Source of the DNA: Dioscorea cayenensis subsp. rotundata
Taxonomy: Eukaryota; Streptophyta; Magnoliopsida; Dioscoreales; Dioscoreaceae
NCBI RefSeq assembly: GCF_009730915.1
Contig: NC_052475.1
Span: forward strand, 3,100,001-3,164,000
Direction of reading: 5' to 3'
DNA: 64,000 nt
The position numbers and the translations under genes are program-made. The notes below the pieces were generated by a model. It made no database searches. It saw nothing but the letters and a program-made list of their open reading frames with translations, and had not been told where the DNA came from. Positions 25,385 to 38,990 of this stretch are shown piece after piece. Position 1 is the stretch's first letter, and each line of letters starts with the position of its first letter.

Positions 25385-26798
25385 TAATTGAATAATATGA
25401 TTCATCAAAATAAATCACTTTTTCTAAGTATGAACAACCAAAAACATATTGTTGACATGATAGTGTCCCACAAGAAATCAAGTGGGGAACAAGTCTATGT
25501 GGGGAGATTGGATTTAATAAAATAGGCTATAACTTCTTGTTTTCTTGCCCAAGCTACCATTAAAATGGGCCCAAGTTTTTACATCCTATTGACTTAGCTC
25601 TTTCTGGTGTTCCTTGAGAATGTGCATCTTCTTTCACTATTCAAACACCACTTTCTTTTTCTTTGTGTAACATCATCCTATTCTTAAGACAAACACAAAA
25701 CAACAATCAAAATCTTGTGTGTAGTTACATGAACATTAGCTTGGCTTTTAGTTATATATAATTGAGAATACAGCGGATCTTTAGAGTGTATTTATAAATA
25801 TTCATATTTGAGAGTGTATGAGAGTTAAATTTAATATTTTATTGAATGTATCTACAAAGTTAGATTATAAAATTTTGTTTTTAATTAAAGAGATTTCTAA
25901 ATTTAGATTTGGAAATCATGTATATATGATTTGATGTATTTATAAAGAGATATGGACACCTAGGGTGAGGTTACGCCCACCTAATTGATTATCGGGTTTT
26001 ATTAATTATAAGAACCCTCTTATATATAAATTGTTTTCATAAAAATTTAAATAATTTTGAAATTAAAAATATTCTAATAAACTCTCTGTAAGTTCCGCCT
26101 ATAATAACAACTTCAATTCCTTTCACCCTATTCTGATCAACCTTCAAATCTCACATAACATTGACATGACAAATTTGAAAATACTGGATTTAAAAACCAA
26201 AAATTTTACTCAGTTTAGTTTAATAATCAATTTGACGTAAAACAAATCTCATTTTTAACCTCAACTAGATTTGGCATTCATTTGAAAATAAAATCTCTTG
26301 AAATAAACAAAAGATTTTAAAAGTTCAAATATTTTGAGTTACATGCTCCAAATATTTTAAAACAAACATCATCTAAAACTCTCCTTCATTCTTTCAAATA
26401 ATAATAAAATAAAACATATGCCAAATACTTTTATTTCTTATGAAAATACTAAAAAAATTGAAAAAGGTTTGATATCCACCAATAATCAGGATAAATGGGT
26501 TTCTCTAGCTCTCTTTAATTAATGTGTATAAAACTATTATATTTATATTACCTTAATAACTTGATTTAAATAAAAATCTAATCATAATTGCTATATATAA
26601 AATATTACAAATAAAGATTCTATGTTCTATATTTCTGGAATAAAACCCTCTTAATTATTGTGTTAATGCTTCCTTTTGATGGATTTAGATGGATTTGTCA
26701 TTAATATATCTCTTTTGATGCATATATATATTGATGTATTTTGATACATATATGATTACTACTAATAATAAATCAGTGATTTTATTCATCACCTTTAA

Positions 26799-26853
<55 letters not shown>

Positions 26854-27680
26854 TTAGCACTATGTTTTATCAACTTTATAATAACAACAAAACATTAACA
26901 TGCCTACAAATGTCTCATTGTGTTTCAATCTCTTTATCTTTCTTGTCCTCTCGTTTTTCAACATATTTGAATAAATTCCATGATTTAATTGAAGTGTGGG
27001 ACACATAATAGTAAACTTATTTGTTTGTCCTCATTTCCTTAAAATGGTTGGACTCTATCATCACTTTTCTCTACATATTTAACATATGAAACAGTATGTT
27101 TGATCAAGTCATGCATACTCCTTCCTATAAAACTTGATTAAGGATCTTCAAACAGTCAATTAAATAGTAAATTTGTAGTCACATCAAATTCAAAACAAAA
27201 TCATAAATTAGAGCTCATTGTTGCATGCATTTGTCTAGTTTTTCAAGTAGTTCACAATCAATATTTCTTGACAAAAAAAAGTTGATAAAACAAGTAGTAA
27301 TCTTAAGCTTCATCTTACAAAATCTTTGTGAGTGAAGTACATTTATAATTAACATGGTGTTGAACATGATCAATATATATATATATATAAGAATCAAATT
27401 TGTACTTATACATGGAAATAAAGGACAACAAGAAAGGAGAGAAAAAACACCAAGCAAATATTATATATTATAAAGGCCTCATAGTTATTTTAGAAAATTA
27501 GGGAATGCATGTTTCACAATATTTGGTGGTTATTAAAATATATTGTCTCTTATTAGTTTTGTACATCATTATAGTTGGTGATCAATTAAAGAAGTTGTTT
27601 ATGTCTAGCATAAAAATTCTTAAGATTTTTAAGATATAATTCAAAATACAAAAATATAAAAGTTGAATAATGTGCCTAAT
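25385..27680. other. AT-rich intergenic region
   Basis: No gene or RNA is supported. It contains an (AAT)n run of about 52 bp at 26800-26851 and a short (TA)n run at 27373-27389. Confidence 0.5.
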
Positions 27681-28025
27681 TTGTATAAAATTTGATTTTT
27701 TTAAAATAAAAATAAAACTCGAGAGAGAGAAACAGACATCTAGATAAAGTAATAGATTAAAGAATAAATTTTTGTAAATATATTTTTAAAAAATTATTAT
27801 ATTTTAGATAATAAGGATTAATTTGTATAAATTTGATTTTTTAAAATAAAAATAAAACTCGGGAGAGAGAGAGAGAGAGAGAGAGAGGGGTGAGTTCATT
27901 TGGGAAGAGGGGCGACCACCCCTCTTCCTCCGTCCTTGAGTAAAAGGGAGAGAGGGGGGAAGAGGGGTCCGTCGGCGACAGGGGGGGCGGCCGCCCCCTG
28001 CCCCCTCTCTCCCTCGGCCCCTGGG
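27680..28025. repeat. GC-rich island between two direct repeats
   Basis: A segment with AAAATAAAAATAAAACTCG then GAGAGAGA occurs at about 27690-27730 and again at about 27825-27888, where GA is expanded. The following 27889-28025 is unusually GC-rich for the region. It holds the hairpin GAAGAGGGG / CCCCTCTTC (27904-27927) and the 16-bp palindrome GGGGGCGGCCGCCCCC (27983-27998). No coding frame was seen. Confidence 0.6.
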
Positions 28026-28090
28026 TACAACTACAGAGCGATTGAGTGAAAGCCAGAAAGTATTATTTTAGTTGTATTGGCAAAGAGAGC

Positions 28091-28092
<2 letters not shown>

Positions 28093-28160
<68 letters not shown>
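28093..28160. repeat. (TA)n microsatellite
   Basis: About 68 bp of uninterrupted TA, bordering the unit at 28161-28346. Confidence 0.95.
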
Positions 28161-28162
<2 letters not shown>

Positions 28163-28342
28163 GGACACCCCTAGATTTAAAATCTTAGGACATTACAGTA
28201 ACTGTTGAATTTGCATTTGATGGTTATGATAATAAACAATGTGCAACAGTTCGGAATAATGTAAACAGTAAAAAGGAAGCAACACTGGCTCAGTCAAACA
28301 TACTTAGAAAACATTATCTAAGTACTTACTTAGATAACGTTT

Positions 28343-28346
<4 letters not shown>
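28161..28346. mobile_element. Short unit embedded in a (TA)n tract
   Basis: This 186-bp non-coding unit has (TA)n on both sides. It shares AGATT(T/C)AAAATCT, an ACATT block and AATAAACAAT with the unit at 52624-52822, which is also bordered on both sides by (TA)n. This pattern fits a MITE-type family that targets TA microsatellites. The right part contains ACTTAGATAACGTTTTCT and an inverted relative AGAAAACATTATCTAAGT (28299-28316). Confidence 0.5.

Positions 28347-28394
<48 letters not shown>
28347..28394. repeat. (TA)n microsatellite
   Basis: About 48 bp of uninterrupted AT repeat on the right of the 28161-28346 unit. Confidence 0.95.
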
Positions 28395-28397
<3 letters not shown>

Positions 28398-28448
28398 TAT
28401 ATAGTCATATTACGTGGGTTTTTTTGCACTAGCATATTAGCCTACACT

Positions 28449-28782
28449 GATAATTTTTTTGGTAAATCACTGAACTTTAGTCAAATATCATTTTGATCAC
28501 TGATTTTTAATTTGTTACGAAATGCTTACTAAAATTGCTGATCATTTCGTCGGTAGATCCCCCGATAGATTAGCATCTTCATTAGCTGACGTGGAGGCAT
28601 GGAAAAGTCCAATCAGTGCACTGGTGGAGGTCTCCATGTCAGCTAATGAAGACGCTAATCCATTAGGTGACCTATTGATGAAATGATTAGTAACTTTAAT
28701 ACGCATTTCGAAACAAATTAAAATTCATTGATCAAAATGATATTTGACCAAAGTCCAGTGATTTACTAAAAACCGATGATTG
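28449..28782. mobile_element. Foldback MITE with ~140-bp inverted arms
   Basis: The left arm (about 28460-28598) and right arm (about 28629-28775) are inverted copies. GTAAATCACTG, GTCAAATATCATTTTGATCA, TTAATTTGTT, GATTAGC(A/G)TCTTCATTAGCTGAC and TGGAG recur in mirror order, with about 85-90% matches by eye. The ~30-bp centre is unpaired. Long arms and lack of coding capacity suggest a MULE-type MITE. Target duplications were not resolved. Confidence 0.75.
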
Positions 28783-29159
28783 CTTTCAATACATACTTAA
28801 AATAAAATACATCCCAAAATTGACAAAAACGGAGATGCATAAATCCTATTAATAATTATTTTATTTGGGATCAATAGTATAACTTAGTACATCAAAATTA
28901 TTATTTATGGCTTAATTTTTACAAATACAAACATTCATTAATATTAATTTGTATAAAAGATAATTATATATATATATATAAATTCTAACAATCTATTTAT
29001 GTATTGTAGTTACGAAATACACTACAATACATTTCTATGAAAATATAATGTCTCTTATTTGTTTTTATAGAAGATCAGTTATTTACCAATTTAGAAAATG
29101 TTTGGCTATTTTTCTGTTTTTTACTAATGTGATATATACTTACATAGTCATGGGCATGT

Positions 29160-29370
29160 GCAGAAAAAGACCACCATTATCTCTTCCGCAGTCATCGGAC
29201 TAACACGTTGATTGGGTTGCAAGCTCATTCCTATAGCTGCGACCCTTGGTAGTTGGCACCATTACGTCCAATATGTTTCGAACTTTCGAACCCAAATATT
29301 GAGCGTCCTATAAACCAAGCCTTTCGTATTGGACTAGTGCCACTAAACCAAAGACCTTTATGACTACCTC
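29160..29370 (-). mobile_element. tRNA-derived SINE-like element
   Basis: On the minus strand it begins CTTTGGTTTAGTGGCACTAG (A-box-like) and has GGGTTCGAAAGTTCG (B-box-like) about 55 bp later. A non-tRNA body follows and ends in a short A-rich tail. CATAGTC occurs on both flanks (29147 and 29379 regions) and may be part of a target duplication. Confidence 0.45.
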
Positions 29371-29540
29371 TTCATGCATAGTCCTGTTTTGGTAAGTTAA
29401 AATATAATTATAGGATAAAATTTTTAATTTATATTTTTTAATACACTCTATTTATGATAACATAAAAAAAAAAAATTATAACTATACTTGTTAACACCAA
29501 TAGTTGTATAAATTATTTCAAAATATATATATGTATATAT

Positions 29541-29643
<103 letters not shown>

Positions 29644-29898
29644 AACGCTCCATTTGTTTTATTTTTATCTAAAAGATTTTTGTATTAATCTAAAATCGAC
29701 TGACACTTATAAACTTCAATATTTGAACAGAATTTATTATATAATATATAGTGCAAGTAAAGCTAACAATTGTTTCTAGTAAAAATTAAAAAAAATAATA
29801 TTTAAATTTATTTTTTAACATGAATATGATTTATTCACTTGTAAATAAAAATAAAAATAAATATAAAAAAATATATTGGGCTTAGAAAACGGCAGTGA

Positions 29899-30045
29899 AT
29901 GGGCCTGTTGGGTTGGTCTAGAAAGGCCCATTCATAAACAATAAAGGGTATTTAGGTAATTGGACGAGATTAGGGTTTTATCTATTCTCTCCTTCATTTG
30001 GGGGTATAAAATCCAGCCGGCGCTCGTAGCTAGGGTTTCTGGATT
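29899..30045 (+). promoter_or_regulatory. RPL38 promoter with site II, telo-box and TATA motifs
   Basis: Upstream of the RPL38 ATG are TGGGCC (29900-29905) and GGCCCA (29925-29930), two telo-boxes read as TAGGGTTT (29971-29978 and 30031-30038), and TATAAAA at 30005-30011. Site II (TGGGCY) together with telo-boxes (AAACCCTA) is the known signature of plant ribosomal-protein and other growth-linked promoters. The second telo-box probably lies in the leader. Confidence 0.8.
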
Positions 30046-30092
30046 AGTGTTTGATCGAAATCGGGCGGGCATCTCTGAGATCTCCAACCAAA

Positions 30093-32104
<2,012 letters not shown>

Positions 32105-32742
32105 AGAAGGAACTTGCTGATTATTTTATTAATTGAGAATTTCCGAGACTCCTTGCAGCTTGTTATTTTGGTTTTAGCAGCATAATGTGTTCTATTTTGT
32201 GCTTTAGGTCTTGAGATTACCCTCTTATTTTGTATCGCAACAAAGTTTTGTGTTACCTGATTTTTGGTGACATTAGCAATCAATTTGAGTAGATTTTGAA
32301 CTCTAAACATTTCAATCTCTATAATTTCGTTTGCAAAATGTTTCTGCACTGATAAATCCATCATGATCTTATTTTTCTGGGAAATCATATCAGGGTTATA
32401 TCTTTGTTTGATCATGTACAAAGTCAACACAAGCAGGCAAAGTTGTGACTGTTCATGTAGTTCTTGTAACATTTAAAAAAAAAATTGAACAATATGCGAA
32501 TGCACAAAGATAACCTTGCAAACATTGACATTCTGGATAATACAATTTATAAAAGGGTGCAAAACCAACACCAAAATTGTAAACCATTCTCATGTTTCTT
32601 ATTGATGACATACATATGGGAGACTGTCATCCTCATCTTCTTATTAAAACAAGATTAAAAAAAAAGAGATACTGGCGTAGAGATTGCCCATTATGTGAAA
32701 TTACATATACATTCACAAAATCAATTTCAGCAGAGGTGCTGA

Positions 32743-35116
32743 TTACCCTGTTTTTTCTTTCTTTTTGCCGAAGAACAATGTCATGAGAGAAATGTTCCCT
32801 CCGGTCTGTGCGAATTCCACACGGTTACTGCCAATCTACAAGATCAAGAAAACACCAGACATGAATATAACTGAAGTCATTTAGGCTACATTCAGTTTCA
32901 TAAAATATTGGTGACAAAATGCAATAGGCAACAATGCTTAAAAATTTGATTACTTAGAAACAGTACCTTGTCCAGGAACCATAAGCCAAGAGTTGGCATG
33001 TACTGAGTGAGGTACATTACTGAGAGCACAGGCTGCCAGACAAAAAAAATAGTTGCAAAAGTATCACAAGTTTTGCATAAATGAATCAGATGCTAGCAAT
33101 TCTAAATTAATATAGAGTTTTTTAATGTCTTCGGTTTGAAGAGAATAATAACCTGGTTTGCAATCCAAACTTCCTTCAGCTTATGAGTTGCTGCGGTGAT
33201 GATTAGATGAACACATCGGTCTGTTGTTACAGGTTTCTACAATGAAACATTCAGTTAAGTAGAATTAATCACCATAATTTATGCTAGGAATATGCTAATA
33301 ATAAGAGTAGAAGAATTAATACTATGACATAATTTTTGAATTATGATTTCTACAGTCGATGATCACCGTACTAAATCAAAATTTCTTGATCAGGGAGTTG
33401 AAGAGAAAGGCAAAATAGATACCTCTGCAGAATTAGTTCCCTTAAACAGTGGTTTTGTGGCGATTGGCCCAGGACAAACAACGGTGACATTGATGCCTTT
33501 CTGAATTAGCTACACAAAGAGATGGGAATACAGAGGTTGATCAATGCTTGCATTATTAACACAAAGAATAAGTGCATGTAATGAATACATAGAGTGATCG
33601 ATACCTCTGAACGCAAAGTGTGGAAGTACCCATTTAGAGCGAATTTGGAGGCTGAACCCACAGTTTGACCTGGTACAGGGCATTTTCCTGCAGTACTGCT
33701 CATCTGCAGGTTAACATTAACTTTCAGTCTTGAACATCTATTTCATTCTTTAAATAAGGTAAATTTCGAGCGAAATTCTTTTGTAACTTACCACAATGAA
33801 ATGTCCTCCTCCCCTTTCAATCATAAATGGAGCAATAAGCCTAGTGAGATTTATCGTTCCCAGGACATTCGTTTTAATAATAGTCTATGTAAATAAAAGA
33901 AAACATATAAAATTTATAAACTTTAGATTTCAAAGAATGATATGATATAAATTTCAGAAATTTCATATACCAGGACAGTTTCACTGGTTATTTCCAGAGC
34001 TGGTATTGGCTGTAGAGAAAGCAGAAAACTTAAGCCAATAAACTTCAAAGCTTAGAACATAATTTATGAAATGAGAGGAAAAGGAAAAAACTTAAAGAGT
34101 GCTTACAAGAGGATCATCCCCTGCATTGTGGACCATGTAATAAACACCAGCACCAGAAAAGAAAGACTCCGACTTCTTAACAGCTTCTCTAAGGAACTCT
34201 TCATCGGATGTTAAATCGAACGACAAAACTTCAACTTCAGCATTGGGATATTTACCTGTTCCAAACAACATCGGAAAACAAAGAACAGATTGATTCATTA
34301 CACACACAAAATACTATCCATTCAGGTGCCTCACAACATATCAAACATCCTTACCAAGGAGTTCGGCTTTGACTTTCTCCAAATCTGCAACATTTCTCGC
34401 AGAAATTATCACCTTGGCACCTAACTCTACAAACTGTCTAGCAAGCTCCTTTCCTAAAAGCTCCACAATGAAGTTATAAGTATCATATTTATCCATTTTT
34501 AAGCTTTCTTACATCATATACATTCAGAGTATTCGACAATGCCCGTCCAAATACTCTCCAAAACACAGACCAGAGAGAGAGATAGATCATAAAGAGCATA
34601 ACTATGATAAATGATTCAATGTAATTGATATGAAATTAATAATTATGGAAAGAATTAGATATATTGACCACACAGTGAGAAAAACTCTTCAATCCAATTC
34701 AAACACAAACATCAATAATTTAATCAAAGAAAAGCTCACCAATTCCCTTGCTTCCACCTGTAATCCAAGCAACCTGTAAATCAAATTTCACCAACTTCCA
34801 ATCAAAATCCCCCTAAAAAAAGAGTTCAAGATTTCAAAGAAAAGAAGAAAATCCTCTAAACTCACCTTGCCTTCAACTTCCGATCTCTTGGGTCCCCCTT
34901 TCGAGAGCAATGTTAAATCAGCTACAAATCCCCAAATCAACAAAACACCCATTAAAACCAAACAAAAATCACATCTTTTCTATAAAATTAACAATAAAAA
35001 CAAATAAAAAGGGAGGAATGAGAGGAATCACCATCAGCGAGGGCGAATCTCACGATTCTCACAAGAATAACCAAGAAGACAAAGATCACAACCCCAAGTG
35101 CTATCAAATCCCACAT
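32743..35116 (-). CDS. DHRS7-like short-chain dehydrogenase/reductase, copy A (catalytic Tyr replaced)
   Basis: Twelve exons (35032-35116, 34866-34921, 34740-34773, 34355-34453, 34107-34255, 33971-34009, 33792-33884, 33605-33703, 33423-33509, 33153-33236, 32967-33032, 32743-32835) join in frame at GT-AG sites to 327 residues. Residues 1-20 form a membrane anchor (MWDLIALGVVIFVFLVILV) followed by Arg. The Rossmann fold has TGGSKGIG (52-59, NADP(H) type), NAG (135-137), and Asn160 of the KTN block. In the active site Ser188 and Lys205 are present, but position 201, the Tyr of YxxxK, is Gly (VGSASK). The C-terminal block KEVWIANQ and LTQYMPTLGLWFLDK matches the DHRS7 group of ER-membrane oxidoreductases. 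The substrate is unknown. Without the Tyr it may lack normal SDR activity, yet it shows no stop or splice damage. It is convergent with RPL38, 638 bp apart. Confidence 0.9.
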
Positions 35117-35184
35117 CTTCTCCCTTGTTTTGGACCTCCAATGCTTCAATGACTTCAATCCCCACTCCCACTACCACTACTCAC

Positions 35185-35217
35185 TATATAGAGCTCGCCA
35201 TTAGAGAGAGAGAGAGA
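35185..35217 (-). promoter_or_regulatory. TATA box and GA repeat of dehydrogenase copy A
   Basis: On the minus strand TATATA lies at 35185-35190, about 70 bp before the ATG at 35116, preceded upstream by a short GA run (about 35204-35217). The same layout occurs in copy B. Confidence 0.6.
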
Positions 35218-35551
35218 TGACGTTGGAGCATGGCCTCCATTGTTGAACCTTGGAACGAAGGCAAAGAGCAAACCTACCAGGAAATGCCTCGAGATTAGAT
35301 CTCATGGGAATCTTAAAGTGATTTTAACGGTTCAGATTGACGGACAACGATAGCTGATGTCAGGTCAAACCCGTCGATCGCCGGGGAGACTCCCGGGAAT
35401 TTCAAAATGTTTGGAAATTTGCACTTAAGTCCCTTGACGTTTGAAACTTTTTAATGGTCCCTGAAAGTTTACAGATTTTCTCATTAGTCACTCTTTTTTT
35501 TGACCAGACTTTTTTTTTTTTTGTTCTTTAGTTATTCAACTTAGACCGTCA

Positions 35552-37101
35552 AATAAGGTTTCTATTTTTTTAATTTTAATTTTTTTTTTGACCTGATGTC
35601 AATATGATTATGTTGTTTTAAAAATTTTATTAGAAATTTTTATTTAACAATATGTTTTATGTTATTTGGATTTTTATGGAGTGAGAAATTGTTAATAGTT
35701 TGAAATTTTACTACCAAACTCTTTTTAAAATAAAAATTTTGAAATAAATAAATTGCTTATTTTTAAGGGAGAATTGGTTATAAATCCCTCAAAAGTTCTA
35801 AAATGGTATATTTACCCTCAGAAAAAATATAATTGTATATATACCATTGAAAAATATAGGTAATTGCGGATATGCCCCTACTGTTAGATTCCGATAATCA
35901 AATTTGATTAACTATAGTCATAACTTAGATTAAGATATACAAAAGATCAAAAATAACCCTTGTACAACTTAAAAAAACTTTTCAATGGTATATATGCAAT
36001 GATATAATGGTAATTTTATATATTTGTTATTTGTTAATGGATGGTTTTTTAACTAATTTGAACCCCAAAGGGTATATACGCAATTATGTATATTATTCAA
36101 AGGTATGTATGCAATTAACTTTTATTCAGGGGCAAATATGCAATTTCAAAATTTTTTAGGGGTATACCTGCAAAAACCCCTATTTTTAATTAGTGAGGAG
36201 GTCAAATCACATGGTGAGAAGGAGAATTCAACCGGCCACATCTCTTGACTCCATAAAGCCAAATTATATGAAGTCAATTAAATAAATAAAATAATATATA
36301 TTATTTTAGTTTGTAACTTTGAACAATATATGTAAGCTTTATATGTTAATAAATATGAAAAAATTTCTTATTTTCTAGATAAATAAATGAGAAATTCCAT
36401 AGTGTAGAGCTATAATCTTATCAATTTGTAGATCAATTAGAGTTTAATTCTCAATTTTAAATTAGTTTATGATAGACAAATAGATTGCTTTGTGTATAAA
36501 CTAAATAAATCATATTTTTAACATTTCGATCTTAGGTTTTATCAGAATTTAGTGATTAAGAGTTATCAAATGAATTAATACTTCAATTTAATACTCTTTT
36601 GCTATTTTGAATGTGTAAATAAAAGATTATAAAAATAAAAGAAAAAAAAAAGATAAGGAAGAAAAAAAGACTGAGCTATGATTCTAAATTCAATGTTGAT
36701 TTTAATAACTATAATGAATTAAGTAGTTTCCTAGCATTTTGATGAATTTTGAATTACAAAATATAATGTGAACTTTTCTTAAATATCTTGCCCTTGATAT
36801 TATTGAGTTGTTTATTCAATTCTTATCATAATTTCTCTATATATTATTGATTGGCCATCATCAAGATTGATTAAGAAACTTTAGGAAAAACCGTAGATTG
36901 AATAGCTTATATCAATTTAATATTGATTTATTTGTAGGATAAAAATATACATATAAAGTAAATTGGTGAAGTCCAAATGAAGTGATTTTTTATGCGTTGG
37001 AAATGTAAGAATCAGGTTTATAATTTTGTTATTTTTTGAGTTTTCCTAATTCAAACTGAGTATGTGCATCATTTAATTATTTTTAGGATTGCAGCTTAGT
37101 C

Positions 37102-37132
<31 letters not shown>

Positions 37133-37959
37133 TTTATTTTTACATTTAAAACAGAAAAAAGAATATCAAGTTAAAATCTTATTTTATTTAATAACTCTGA
37201 TATACTAAATTTTATTAAAAGAATGAGATCAAAGTCATAAAAATAATATTTCTATTAATTTTATGCACAAAATAACCCATCTTTCTTATTTTTTAATGAC
37301 AAATTGATCTAAAACTTAATATCAAATTATAATTGATGCACAAATTTATGGGATTATAACTCTATGATGTTGTATATAAAATTAAATTTAAAATATAAAT
37401 TTAAGAAAAAAAAAACACTCACAAAATTATTTTAAAAGAATATCTATTATTATTTTATATATAAATAACTAATTTCCTGGATGACCTCAGGATCGTTGAA
37501 TTCTTTCTTGTCGGTGGCTCATTTATTAAAATAATAATTTATTATACATTGTATGATTTATAGTTCGTTTCTTTTAATCCACTATTTTATTTTATTCTAA
37601 AATTTAAACCTTTTAAATCACTCAAATTCTATATATAGAATACATTTACTTGCAGTGTTAATATCCAACAGAACCTCAAATAAGTTTCACTTAATTATTT
37701 AATCCCTCCATTTTTTTGCTAATTAATAAATTATTTAATTATTCAATGAGAAAAATATATCCAAAAAAACCCAAAAAAATCATAAAAATAAAACAAAGTA
37801 AACATAGAGCAAATCCAAGTCTTTCAGAACAAAACTAAATAACAGTCTCCGTCCTCCAAATTAGACTACTTTACCTTCATTTGTTTTTCTAAGGCAACCA
37901 TGATTTAATCAAGTCCTCCAACTGGACTTCTGCTTCCAGACACAGTTACATTAATATTT
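35552..37959. other. AT-rich spacer between the two dehydrogenase copies
   Basis: No gene is supported. It contains the MITE at 35767-36180, a (TA)n run at 37108-37132 and A/T-rich DNA. Confidence 0.5.
35767..36180. mobile_element. MULE-type foldback MITE, 9-bp target duplication
   Basis: The element is flanked by perfect TATTTTTAA at 35758-35766 and 36181-36189. Its ends are long imperfect inverted repeats: left GGGAGAATTGGTTATAAATC, right (reverse complement) GGGGTTTTTGCAGGTATACC, continuing for over 100 bp with ATGGTATATTTACCCTC against TTGCATATTTGCCCCTG. It is 414 bp with no coding frame. The GGGAGAATT end resembles that of the large MULE at 5529-12796. Confidence 0.75.
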
Positions 37960-38033
37960 CATTGACTGAGGGTGCATTTGTCACTTTCATGGTCTTCGTT
38001 AAATATCAATTCAATTCTAAGACAATTTATTAC

Positions 38034-38665
38034 TAGACCTGTCAAAACGGGCCTGACCCGTCGGGCCGACCCGCCCCGCTAACAAAAATTAGCGGGTTGG
38101 GTTGGCCTTTTGTAGGCCTATTTGAAAGCGGGCCGAAACGGGCCAACCCGTTTGGGTTAGGGTCATAGGCGGGGCGGGGCGTTCTAGCCAGCCCCTTTAA
38201 TTTACTAAATTTTTTTTTTTTTAAAAGCTTAAATGAGGATAAATGTTTTAGGTGCTTTATGGAATATCATGGTATTGATATTTCTCTTAACTATAGTTGT
38301 TCAATTTATGTAGGAACTTTTGAATGTTGGGTTAATTGATTAACTTGGTTGCATATGTTTTTATTTACTTGTTTTATTATTTTAGTTGTGTGATTTATTA
38401 TAACCTCATATGTAAAATATTTTTTGAAATACGTCTTTTGTATTATGTTTTGTGTTTTAATAAATACCTTTTGGTTTGGTTTGGTTTATTAAAAAAATAA
38501 TTAATATATAAAATATAAAATTTTTAAATATTTTATATTTTTAGTGGGTCAGCCCGCTCAACCCGCCAACCCAAGGTGGGTTGGGTCGGGTTGGCATTTT
38601 GCCAACCCGCCAAATGACGGGTTTTGATAGCCAGCCCACCCCGCCGGCCCGTTTTGATTAGTCTA
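38034..38665. mobile_element. Non-autonomous hAT element in the duplicated RPL38 intron
   Basis: The 632-bp unit is flanked by perfect 8-bp TTTATTAC (38026-38033 and 38666-38673). Its ends are inverted repeats TAGACCTGTCAAAACGGGCC and (reverse complement of the right) TAGACTAATCAAAACGGGCC. Subterminal DNA is rich in AACCCG, GGGTTGG and GGGCC motifs and the centre is AT-rich. An 8-bp target duplication with short TAG-starting ends is diagnostic of hAT. No transposase is present. Confidence 0.9.
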
Positions 38666-38990
38666 TTTATTACTATCTTGTTATGTCACTGTTTGTTTTA
38701 TATCTTCAGATTTCTGATGTTGTGTGGAATTTTTCTTTGATGATTGATTGTTTTCTTTATCTATTTTTCTTCATTTTATGTGATAATATCAATGGTAAAT
38801 ACAAAGACAAAAAAAAAAATGAACAAGATGGAAATGTACAAAGAGTTCAATATCAAACCAAAATTTTATTATAGACCAACATACATAGGCCAGACTACTA
38901 TCCTCATCTTCTTATTAAAACAAGGTATAAAACAAAGATACTGAGATGGAGATAATCCATAAGATGGGTTTGCAAATACATTCACAAAAT

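Noticed and set aside
26685-26873. Open frame with poly-Ile
   Set aside because: It is an (AAT)n microsatellite read on the minus strand.
32743-35116. 3-ketodihydrosphingosine reductase as identity of the SDR genes
   Set aside because: The C-terminal KEVWIANQ and LTQYMPTLGLWF blocks fit DHRS7-type proteins better than TSC10.
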